A DNA stretch of 9,088 bases from JASFJH01 sp050117725 (GTDB lineage: Bacteria; Pseudomonadota; Gammaproteobacteria; AKS1): positions 1-9,088 of the forward strand of contig JASFME010000084.1 in NCBI GenBank assembly GCA_050117725.1. Direction: 5' to 3'. The position numbers were made by a program, and so were the translations under genes. The notes beneath the pieces were generated by a model. The model searched no databases. It saw nothing but the letters and a program-made list of their open reading frames with translations, and was not told the DNA's origin. Positions 1 through 7,073 of this stretch are shown piece by piece; position 1 is the first letter of the stretch, and every line of letters starts with the position of its first letter.

Positions 1-103
1 AGTAATTCCAAACAACCATTTAAAACCGGGTGAGCAGGATCGAAAACATTCGCTTGTGGTGGGTAAAACCAGTTCAGTTTTCCATGTCAGGTGCAGACCA
101 TAG
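1..103. other. Non-coding left edge, downstream of ligA
   Basis: This is the stretch between the window edge and the ligA stop codon. No gene can be supported. One plus-strand frame is open from base 2 to a TAG at 101-103 (33 codons), which could be the tail of a convergent gene, but the peptide is polar and not recognisable. On the minus strand an imperfect stem can be drawn at about 64-85 just after the ligA stop, but it has a bulge and no following T run, so it is not called as a terminator. Confidence 0.5.
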
Positions 104-2134
104 CTAGTCCAGCACGGACAGGTCGCCTTGCAGGACTTTCTGCAGGCCATCTTCGTCAAGCACGGGGATACCGAATTGCTCGGCCCTGGCCAGTTTAGAG
201 CCGGCATCGGCGCCGGCAATTACATAGTCGGTCTTTTTCGAGACGCTGCCACTGACCTTGGCGCCGAGGGCCTGCAATTGTTCCTTTACTTCATCACGCG
301 GTACAGACAGGGCCCCTGTCAGGACTATTGTAACACCTTCGAGCGGTTGTTCGCCCGCCGGGGCCACATCGATATCCTGCCAGTGTATCCCTACCTTGAT
401 AAGTTTCCTGATAACATCACGGTTGTGGCGTTGCTCATCGAATGAACGAATGCTCTGCGCGACAACGGGCCCTACGTCAGGCACCTGTTCGAGCTGCTCT
501 ACAGATGCCTTGAGCAGCTTGTCCAGCGTGCCGAAGTGCCTGGCCAGACTGCGTGCGGTGGCCTCACCGACCTCACGGATTCCGAGCGAGTATATGAAGC
601 GTGGTAATGTGGTCGCCTTGCTCTTCTCCAGTGCCTCGACCAGGTTAGTTGCAGACTTTTCACCCATGCGTTCCAGTCCCGCAATTTGCTCGACCGTGAG
701 CGTATACAGATCGGCAACATCATTGACGATCTCCTTGTCAACGAGTTGATCAACAAGCTTGTCGCCAAGGCCCTCGATATCCATGGCGCGCCGCGAGGCG
801 AAATGCTTGATACTTTGCTTGCGCTGCGCGGCGCAGAACAGGCCACCCGTGCAACGCGCCACGGCCTCGCCTTCCGGGCGGATTACATCGGAACCGCACA
901 CCGGGCAGGTATTCGGCATTTTGAACTTGCGTGCACCCTTCTTGCGTTTCGATTTCACGACCGACACGACTTCCGGGATGACATCACCGGCGCGACGTAC
1001 GATCACGGTGTCACCGACGCGCACGTCCTTGCGCTCTATCTCGTCCTGATTGTGCAGGGTCGCATTGGTTACAGTCACGCCGCCGACACTGACCGGTTGC
1101 AAACGCGCCACTGGTGTCAGGGCACCGGTACGCCCGACCTGCACATCGATCGCCTCGAGCAGGGTCATCTCTTCCTGGGCCGGAAACTTCCAGGCGATGG
1201 CCCAGCGCGGCGCGCGTGACACGAAGCCGAGTTCGTCCTGTTGATCGCGCTGGTTCACCTTGAACACGACGCCGTCGATCTCGTAAGGCAGCGTATCGCG
1301 GCGTTGCAGAATGTCGTTGTAATAGGCAAGGCACTGCTCAGTGCCCTTCACCACGGCCGGTTCGTCCGAGACGCGCAGGCCCCAGTCTTTCAATTGCGCG
1401 AGCACCCCGGCATGTGTTTTCGGCAAGGAGGCACCTTCCACCACGCCAACACCGTAGCAATACATGGTGAGTGGCCGGCTTGCGGTGATTTTCGAATCAA
1501 GCTGGCGCAGTGACCCCGCCGCGGCATTGCGCGGATTGGCAAAAGGCTTCTGGCCCTGTTCGGCCTGGCGTTCGTTGAGCGCCTGGAAGCCGTCCAGCGG
1601 CAAGTACACCTCGCCGCGGACTTCGAGGCGTTTCGGGATCTTTTTACCCGTGACTTTTAACGGGATGGCATTGATCGTGCGCACGTTCTGGGTGACGTCT
1701 TCACCACTCATGCCGTCACCGCGGGTCGCGCCGCGCACGAGTATGCCGTCCTCATACAGAAGACTGATGGCAAGGCCGTCCAGTTTCGGCTCGGCAACAT
1801 ACTCGATGTTCTTGACACCGAGCCCTTCCCGGCAACGGCGATCAAACTCCGTAAATTCCTCCTGCGAGAAGGCGTTACCGAGCGACAGCATCGGTACTTC
1901 ATGCCTGACCTCGTTAAACGCCTTGAGTGGCGTCGCGCCAACGCGTTGCGTTGGCGAATCAGTTGTGACCAGTTCCGGGTACTCTGTTTCGAGTTGTTGC
2001 AACTCGCGCAACAGGCGATCGTACTCGGCATCCGGGATCTCGGGGTTGTCGAGTACGTAGTAGAGGTAATTGTGGTGATTGATCTGCTCGCGCAGCCTGG
2101 CTACCCGTTTTTTGATCTTGTCGGAGACTGGCAT
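104..2134 (-). CDS. ligA: NAD+-dependent DNA ligase LigA
   Basis: This enzyme seals nicks in duplex DNA using NAD+ as AMP donor. It acts in the cytoplasm in Okazaki fragment joining and excision repair. The protein is 676 residues, close to the E. coli length. All family domains are visible in order: the NMN-binding domain Ia at the N-terminus (HNYLYYVLD, residues 21-29); the adenylation domain with the EPKLDG motif and nucleophile Lys117; the OB fold (about 320-400); a four-cysteine zinc finger at Cys410, 413, 428 and 434; helix-hairpin-helix repeats (about 452-580); and a C-terminal BRCT domain (about 599-670). The cysteine spacing matches the E. coli enzyme. ATG was chosen because domain Ia begins right after it. 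A GAGG overlaps the zipA stop 14 bases upstream, which is a poor distance, so translation is probably coupled to zipA. It is the last gene of the smc-zipA-ligA group and appears intact. Confidence 0.98.
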   Translation of the reverse strand: MPVSDKIKKRVARLREQINHHNYLYYVLDNPEIPDAEYDRLLRELQQLETEYPELVTTDSPTQRVGATPLKAFNEVRHEVPMLSLGNAFSQEEFTEFDRRCREGLGVKNIEYVAEPKLDGLAISLLYEDGILVRGATRGDGMSGEDVTQNVRTINAIPLKVTGKKIPKRLEVRGEVYLPLDGFQALNERQAEQGQKPFANPRNAAAGSLRQLDSKITASRPLTMYCYGVGVVEGASLPKTHAGVLAQLKDWGLRVSDEPAVVKGTEQCLAYYNDILQRRDTLPYEIDGVVFKVNQRDQQDELGFVSRAPRWAIAWKFPAQEEMTLLEAIDVQVGRTGALTPVARLQPVSVGGVTVTNATLHNQDEIERKDVRVGDTVIVRRAGDVIPEVVSVVKSKRKKGARKFKMPNTCPVCGSDVIRPEGEAVARCTGGLFCAAQRKQSIKHFASRRAMDIEGLGDKLVDQLVDKEIVNDVADLYTLTVEQIAGLERMGEKSATNLVEALEKSKATTLPRFIYSLGIREVGEATARSLARHFGTLDKLLKASVEQLEQVPDVGPVVAQSIRSFDEQRHNRDVIRKLIKVGIHWQDIDVAPAGEQPLEGVTIVLTGALSVPRDEVKEQLQALGAKVSGSVSKKTDYVIAGADAGSKLARAEQFGIPVLDEDGLQKVLQGDLSVLD
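1936..1956. repeat. Perfect 9-bp inverted repeat inside ligA
   Basis: The arms CGCCAACGC and GCGTTGGCG are separated by the three bases GTT. The repeat lies in the codons for the conserved SPTQRVG segment (LigA residues 60-66), so protein constraint may explain it. A second, weaker one (7-bp arms CGAGTTG/CAACTCG, loop TTG) lies at 1990-2006, also inside ligA. No T run follows either, so neither looks like a terminator. Confidence 0.5.
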
Positions 2135-2151
2135 AAACAGTAACGGCTACC

Positions 2152-2973
2152 TCAGGCCTGGTGGGCTTCGCGCAGTGACTTGAGCTTGTACTCGGTGATA
2201 CTGCAACGCAGCGCATCGATACCCTGGCGTGTCAGGACACTGCGGCGATCATCATACAATTGGCCATGCAGCATGCCCTCCATCTCGCGTGCTGTGGTGA
2301 GCATGGCATCGAACTGTTCGAGCGGATCGATGCGAGACGGCAGGGTCATAAAAAAGGCAAGTCCCCGTGTCGTAAAGTCTTCCATCCTGGCAAGTTCGAA
2401 AGTACCGGGATTGATGGCACTGGCCATGGTGAACAGTGCATCGCCCTGCTCATCGTTTCGCTGGAAAAAATGCAGATCATTGAACACCAGATCAAGCTGT
2501 CGGGTGGCATCGAGGATATCGACACCACTGAACACCCGGCCATCGGTGGCGAACAGATTGATCATAACGACCATGTCAGGCTCTTTGCCCGCAGTGGACA
2601 GATTTTCTTCACCGCTGGCCATGTCGATATCGCCCATTTCGACCCGCTCTATCTGCTCATCGCGCTCGGCGATAATGCCCTCGAGTTGCTCGAGTTCATC
2701 GGTTATATCCTGCAGGGATTCGTTACGACGCGGACCGGATGGCGACACGATGGCGGGTTCATCGTCGAGGTCGGCCGACAGGACTGCATCGACATCTTCA
2801 AATGCCGGCCTGGCGGCGTGGCTATCATGGCGCGGCACAAAGTCCTTGTCGTTACTGCCGCCAAACCGCGCGTAACGGCTATCGGCACCACGCCGACGCA
2901 TACGTTCATACACATATATGAACAGGATAACGACAATACCAATGCCGAGCAGAATCAGGCGCAATGAATCCAT
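2152..2973 (-). CDS. zipA: Cell division protein ZipA
   Basis: ZipA is an inner-membrane protein that tethers and stabilises the FtsZ ring early in division. The protein is 273 residues, shorter than E. coli ZipA (328). It starts with a single membrane segment (about residues 5-22, LRLILLGIGIVVILFIY) followed by the basic patch ERMRRR, giving an N-out, C-in topology. Residues about 30-130 are a charged linker with many Asp and Glu. Residues about 132-273 form the C-terminal FtsZ-binding domain, recognised by PGTF (189-192), DFTT (199-202) and the DDRR stretch (241-244). The linker is unusual: the E. coli one is Pro/Gln-rich, whereas here residues 86-112 look like an acidic amphipathic helix. 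The start is supported by the membrane segment directly after it and by a good ribosome binding site. It lies 36 bases after smc and 17 bases before ligA. Confidence 0.94.
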   Translation of the reverse strand: MDSLRLILLGIGIVVILFIYVYERMRRRGADSRYARFGGSNDKDFVPRHDSHAARPAFEDVDAVLSADLDDEPAIVSPSGPRRNESLQDITDELEQLEGIIAERDEQIERVEMGDIDMASGEENLSTAGKEPDMVVMINLFATDGRVFSGVDILDATRQLDLVFNDLHFFQRNDEQGDALFTMASAINPGTFELARMEDFTTRGLAFFMTLPSRIDPLEQFDAMLTTAREMEGMLHGQLYDDRRSVLTRQGIDALRCSITEYKLKSLREAHQA

Positions 2974-2984
2974 GCCTGCGCACG

Positions 2985-2991
2985 CCTCCCC
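2985..2991 (-). promoter_or_regulatory. Ribosome binding site of zipA
   Basis: On the minus strand this reads GGGGAGG, 11 bases before the zipA ATG. It is the strongest Shine-Dalgarno-like sequence before any gene in the window and sits in the 36-base gap after the smc stop codon. Confidence 0.7.
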
Positions 2992-3009
2992 TGTTATCAG
3001 ACTGACTGT

Positions 3010-6000
3010 TTAGCTTGCAACCATGCTGGCTGCTTCGTCCACGTCCACCGCCACGAGCCTGGATACACCCGGTTCGTTCATGGTGACACCCATAAGCTGG
3101 TTGGCCAGCTCCATGGTGACCTTGTTATGGGTAATGAATATAAACTGGATACGATCCGACATTTCACGCACAAGATCACAGAACCGGGTGACGTTTGCAT
3201 CATCAAGCGGTGCGTCGACTTCGTCGAGCAGGCAGAACGGTGCCGGGTTCAGCTCGAAGATCGAGAACACCAGTGCCGCCGCGGTCAGGGCCTTTTCACC
3301 GCCCGACAGCAGATGGATCGTGCCATTACGCTTGCCCGGCGGGCGGGCCATCACGGTTATACCCGTGGTCAGCAGGTCATCCTCGGTCAATTCCATGTAG
3401 GCATGACCGCCACCGAACAGGCGCGGGAACATGCTCTTGAAGCCGGCGTTGACCTTGTCATAGGTTTCCTTGAAGCGCGTACGCGTTTCCTTGTCAATCT
3501 TGTGAATCGCGTTTTCGAGCGTGGTCAGGGCCTCTTCGAGATCCGACATCTGCTTGTCGAGGTATTCCTTGCGCTCGGAGCGCTCCTTGAATTCCTCGAT
3601 GGCTGCAAGGTTGATGGCGCCAAGGCGCTGGATACGGTTTTCCAGTTTTGTGACGTTTTCTTCCCAGGCCGTCACGCTCGCATCCTCGGTCAGGGATTCA
3701 TAAAGGGCCTCGAGCGTAAAGCCGGTCTCGTCGATCTGTTCCTGCAGGGTCTGCAGACGAACATGTACGCCCTGGTAGTCCATGCGCAGTTGCTCGAGCT
3801 GACCACGGATGTCCTGTGACTTGCGATCTGCCTCGCCACTCGCCGTGGTGTCCTGCTGCATGGCATGCTCGATTTCCTGCATGGCATTGCGCGCCTGGCC
3901 GAGTGTCGCTTCCACGGCTTGCCGCTGTTCGAGCACCTGCGCCAGTTCGGCTTCCATGTTCTGCAACGGCGCGATGCCCTGCTCGATCTGCTGCGCAATA
4001 TCGTCGCGTCGCGTCTGCAATTGTTCAATCTGGCTTTCGATACGCTGCATGGCCTGTTGCGTCGAGTTCAATTCGGTACGCAGCGCTTCGACCTTCAGGG
4101 CATGCTGGTGCGCCGCATCATGATCGGCACGCGCCCGATCCCGTGCCTGGTCGAGTGCCTCGCGCAAATTGTCACGCCGTGTGACCAGTTGTTCACGGGT
4201 TTCGGCCAACGAGGCTGCCTGGGCCTTTGCCTGTTCAAAACGTTCACGTGCTGACACCAGCTCACTGCGATCAGTGTCTTCCTGGCCACACAACTCTTCG
4301 AGTTCATGGTTGAGTGTCGTGATCCGGCCGCGCATCTGCTCGAGTGCCGTTTCGCGGCTACCCAGGGTGGAACGGATCTCGGCCTGGCGATGCTTGGCTT
4401 CGTCAAGGCTGTGTTGCAGACGTTCACGTTCCGCTTCATGTTCATGCAGGTCCTGGCGCAACTGTTCCTGCTTTGCCGCCAGTTCTGCCACAGTGGTTTC
4501 AAGTGCTGCAATGCGTGCGCCGGTCTCACGGATCTCCTGTTCACGTTGCAGGACACCGGCCTGTTCGTTGGCAGCACGTGACAGGCGGATCCAGTTGCAA
4601 CCGAGCCAGATACCATCACGTGTGATAATCGATTCATGCGCCTGCAAGCGGTCGCGCATGGCGAAGGCTTCGTCAATAGAATTAACGGCATAGACGCTGC
4701 CGAGCAGTGACTGCAACGGCCACTCACTGCGCACCTTGTCCACAAGTGAGTCGGCGAGGTTTTGCGTACTGGCCGGTTGGCTGGAACGGTTTTCAAACAG
4801 GGTCAGGGCGCCCTGCTCGAGCGAATCAAACGCATTCGACAGGCTGCCGGCATCTTCAACACCGACCGCTTGCAGGTGGGAGCCGAGCACGATTTCCACG
4901 GCCTGTTGCCAGTCCGGTTCAACCTCGAGGGTCTCGGCAAGGCGCAGCGCCTTGTCCAGGCCACGGTCTGCCAACCATTCGGAAACACCCTCTTCATGTT
5001 TGCCGAGCGCCGCTTCCTGCAGGGCTTCAAGTGAGGAGAGTCTGCCCTGCTGGCTTTGCAGGGTGCTACGCGCCTCATCGAGTTCACGCGAGATATTGGC
5101 ATTGTCTTCACGGCATTGGCCGATGCGTTGCTGGCAATCCTGCAGTGACGCGCTTTGTTGCGTCACGATTTGCTCGGCACTGCCTAGTTCATTGCGCATC
5201 TCCGAGACTTCAGTTTCCAGTGCGGAGGCATCGAGGCCTTCAAGTTCCTCACGCATGCGCGAAGACCGCTGGCCGAGCTGTTCGAGGTGCTGGTCCAGGT
5301 GCTGGATGCGGGTTTCTTCGACCTGCATGGCCTTGCCCGGCTCGGCTGCATCACGGTTGAATTCTTCCCAGTCGACCTGCCAGTCCTGCATGGCCGATTC
5401 GGCCTTGCGCAGGGCTTCGGCCGAGGCCGCCTCGGCCTGCTTCGCCGACTGCCAGGCCGGTTCGATGTCCTGCAAGGACGTGTCGAGTTCGGTAATGCGC
5501 TGCTTGTCCAGCTCGAGCGTATCGCCGGCTTCGGCGAGAGAACTGTTTACCGCCGCCTGGTCCTGCTGCAATTGCTGGCGTTTTTCCTTGGCGTGCGCGA
5601 TGGCCTGCTCGATGCGCGAGACCTCACCACCGAGCTTGTAGAAGTCGGCCTGGATGCGACTGAAGTTATCGTTGGCCTCGTTGTGTTCGGCGCGCCGGGT
5701 TTCGAGACGCGACTCGATTTCACGCAGGTTGGCGACCGCCACTTCAAAAGCAGTCTCGGTTTCGTCAATTTTCTTCTTGCGGGTCTGCGCTTCTTCATCG
5801 AGCGCACGACGACGCAGGGCCAGGAGTTCGGCACGGGCCTGGCGTTCTTCCTGCTTCAGGACCTTGTATTTTTCCGCAGTCTTCGCCTGGCGTTGCAGGT
5901 GTTGCAACTGCTTGTCGAGTTCTTCGCGCAGGTCATTGACGCGTTCGAGGTTTTCACGCGTATGCTTGATGCGGTTTTCAGTTTCGCGGCGGCGCTCCTT

Positions 6001-6519
6001 GTACTTGGAAATGCCGGCCGCTTCCTCGATGAACACGCGCATGTCATCGGGCTTGGCCTCGATAAAGCGCGAGATCATGCCCTGTTCGATAATCGCGTAA
6101 CTGCGTGGCCCGAGGCCGGTGCCGAGGAACAGATCCATGATGTCGCGGCGACGACAACGCGTGCCGTTCAGGAAATAACTCGAGGTGCCGTCACGGCTGA
6201 CCGTGCGCTTGACCGAGATCTCGGTGAAGTTCGCATACTGTCCGCCGGCACGGCCATCGCTGTTATCGAACACGAGTTCGATGCCGGCCTGGCCAATCGG
6301 CTTGCGCGAGGACGAACCATTAAAGATGACATCGGCCATCGATTCTCCGCGCAGGTGCTTGGCAGAGATTTCACCCATCACCCACCGCACGGCATCGATG
6401 ACATTCGATTTGCCGCAGCCATTCGGGCCGACGATGCCTGACAGGTTGGTAGGGAAGCTGACTGTGGTCGGATCCACGAACGACTTGAATCCGGCGAGTT
6501 TAATTTTTTCGAGACGCAT
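3010..6519 (-). CDS. smc: Chromosome segregation protein SMC
   Basis: SMC is the ATPase core of the bacterial condensin SMC-ScpAB, which organises and helps separate replicated chromosomes. The protein is 1169 residues, normal for the family. The start MRLEKIKLAGFKSF is the classic SMC N-terminus. Walker A is GPNGCGKSN at residues 31-39 (Lys37), and the Q-loop is near Gln146. Long coiled-coil arms run from about 170 to 510 and 655 to 1000, either side of a hinge at about 515-650. The ABC signature LSGGEK starts at residue 1071 and Walker B (FCLLDE) ends at catalytic Glu1100, followed by the D-loop. The hinge end reads DGIWLGCNW and lacks the paired glycines (GGSMTGG type) seen in Bacillus SMC. 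ScpA and ScpB are not in the window. An AGG lies only two bases before the ATG, so the ribosome binding site is poorly spaced. It is the first gene of the smc-zipA-ligA group, divergent from queF. Confidence 0.98.
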   Translation of the reverse strand: MRLEKIKLAGFKSFVDPTTVSFPTNLSGIVGPNGCGKSNVIDAVRWVMGEISAKHLRGESMADVIFNGSSSRKPIGQAGIELVFDNSDGRAGGQYANFTEISVKRTVSRDGTSSYFLNGTRCRRRDIMDLFLGTGLGPRSYAIIEQGMISRFIEAKPDDMRVFIEEAAGISKYKERRRETENRIKHTRENLERVNDLREELDKQLQHLQRQAKTAEKYKVLKQEERQARAELLALRRRALDEEAQTRKKKIDETETAFEVAVANLREIESRLETRRAEHNEANDNFSRIQADFYKLGGEVSRIEQAIAHAKEKRQQLQQDQAAVNSSLAEAGDTLELDKQRITELDTSLQDIEPAWQSAKQAEAASAEALRKAESAMQDWQVDWEEFNRDAAEPGKAMQVEETRIQHLDQHLEQLGQRSSRMREELEGLDASALETEVSEMRNELGSAEQIVTQQSASLQDCQQRIGQCREDNANISRELDEARSTLQSQQGRLSSLEALQEAALGKHEEGVSEWLADRGLDKALRLAETLEVEPDWQQAVEIVLGSHLQAVGVEDAGSLSNAFDSLEQGALTLFENRSSQPASTQNLADSLVDKVRSEWPLQSLLGSVYAVNSIDEAFAMRDRLQAHESIITRDGIWLGCNWIRLSRAANEQAGVLQREQEIRETGARIAALETTVAELAAKQEQLRQDLHEHEAERERLQHSLDEAKHRQAEIRSTLGSRETALEQMRGRITTLNHELEELCGQEDTDRSELVSARERFEQAKAQAASLAETREQLVTRRDNLREALDQARDRARADHDAAHQHALKVEALRTELNSTQQAMQRIESQIEQLQTRRDDIAQQIEQGIAPLQNMEAELAQVLEQRQAVEATLGQARNAMQEIEHAMQQDTTASGEADRKSQDIRGQLEQLRMDYQGVHVRLQTLQEQIDETGFTLEALYESLTEDASVTAWEENVTKLENRIQRLGAINLAAIEEFKERSERKEYLDKQMSDLEEALTTLENAIHKIDKETRTRFKETYDKVNAGFKSMFPRLFGGGHAYMELTEDDLLTTGITVMARPPGKRNGTIHLLSGGEKALTAAALVFSIFELNPAPFCLLDEVDAPLDDANVTRFCDLVREMSDRIQFIFITHNKVTMELANQLMGVTMNEPGVSRLVAVDVDEAASMVAS

Positions 6520-6562
6520 TGCCTGTTATTTTCACTAATATATGGGATGGTGGAATGACCGC

Positions 6563-6571
6563 ATCATAACA
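6563..6571 (-). promoter_or_regulatory. Putative extended -10 promoter of smc
   Basis: On the minus strand this reads TGT-TATGAT: a -10 hexamer matching TATAAT at five of six positions, preceded by the TGn extension. The -35 region at the usual distance is poor, which is tolerated in extended -10 promoters. Transcription would start near 6556, giving a leader of about 37 bases before the smc ATG. It would drive smc, zipA and ligA. The call rests on motif match only. Confidence 0.4.
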
Positions 6572-6577
6572 CATCAC

Positions 6578-6607
6578 TTGTCAGCCGCCTGCAGGTTCCG
6601 GTATCTT
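6578..6607 (+). promoter_or_regulatory. Putative sigma-70 promoter of queF
   Basis: A -35 box TTGTCA (6578-6583, five of six matches to TTGACA) and a -10 box TATCTT (6602-6607, four of six) are separated by 18 bases. The predicted transcription start is at about 6613-6615, which coincides with the queF ATG at 6614 and would give a leaderless or nearly leaderless mRNA. There is no room for, and no sign of, a preQ1 riboswitch. Confidence 0.35.
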
Positions 6608-6613
6608 TCGCGC

Positions 6614-7003
6614 ATGAGCACACAACCCAGCAAAGACCTCGAGACTTTCGATAACCCGCAACCGAAACGCGATTATACTATACGCATCCGCGTGCCGGAG
6701 TTCACCTGCCTGTGTCCCAAAACCGGGCAGCCGGATTTTGCCACACTGCACCTCGAATATGTGCCCGATGCGCGTTGTATCGAATTGAAATCATTGAAAC
6801 TCTACGTCTGGTCATTCCGTGACGAGGGCGCCTTCCACGAGGCCGTGACGAACCGCATCCTCGATGACCTGGTCAGGGCCTGCGCGCCGCGCTTCATGCG
6901 CCTGACCGCCGAGTTCAATGTGCGCGGCGGCGTTTACACGAGCGTGGTCGCGGAACACATGGCCGACGACTGGCAACCCCCGGCACAGGTTCACCTGCCG
7001 TAG
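6614..7003 (+). CDS. queF: NADPH-dependent 7-cyano-7-deazaguanine (preQ0) reductase QueF, short form
   Basis: QueF reduces the nitrile of preQ0 to the amine preQ1 with NADPH, a late step in making the queuosine base for tRNA wobble positions. It is cytoplasmic. The protein is 129 residues in the T-fold family. The active site is clear: CPKTGQPDF with nucleophile Cys34 and acid Asp41, then the QueF signature ELKSLKLY (57-64), then FRDEGAFHE (68-76) with the substrate-binding Glu76. The length matches the single-domain Bacillus-type enzymes, not the two-domain form of about 280 residues found in E. coli and many gammaproteobacteria. An in-frame ATG exists at 6542, but the 24 extra residues do not resemble QueF, so the start at 6614 is preferred. 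No Shine-Dalgarno sequence precedes it. It is divergent from smc and 70 bases before the kinase gene. Confidence 0.95.
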   Translation: MSTQPSKDLETFDNPQPKRDYTIRIRVPEFTCLCPKTGQPDFATLHLEYVPDARCIELKSLKLYVWSFRDEGAFHEAVTNRILDDLVRACAPRFMRLTAEFNVRGGVYTSVVAEHMADDWQPPAQVHLP

Positions 7004-7073
7004 CCTTTTGTTTCAATGCACTGCGACGGGCACTTGAGAAATCAAATCAGCTTTGTTGCGGATCTTCATCGTC

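Noticed and set aside
64..85. Possible hairpin terminator after ligA
   Set aside because: The stem is AT-rich with a bulge and is not followed by a T run on the minus strand.
2..103. Plus-strand frame open from the left edge to a TAG just after the ligA stop
   Set aside because: The 33-codon peptide is unrecognisable and can occur by chance. Sequence to the left would be needed to see whether a convergent gene ends here.
2260..2967. Plus-strand open frame of 235 codons opposite zipA
   Set aside because: It is almost entirely within zipA, which has clear membrane and FtsZ-binding domains. The antisense product resembles no family and has no convincing start.
5287..6441. Plus-strand open frame of 384 codons opposite smc
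   Set aside because: It lies wholly antisense to the SMC N-terminal ATPase and coiled coil, whose motifs are certain. The peptide has no recognisable domain, and long antisense frames are expected from the codon bias of a GC-rich coiled-coil gene.
6542..6613. Upstream in-frame ATG that would extend QueF by 24 residues
   Set aside because: The added residues do not resemble QueF, and the extension would cover the divergent promoter region.
7004..7073. Search for a promoter or terminator between queF and the kinase gene
   Set aside because: A TTGAGA at 7034-7039 resembles a -35 box, but no acceptable -10 box follows at the right distance. No stem with a T run is present.
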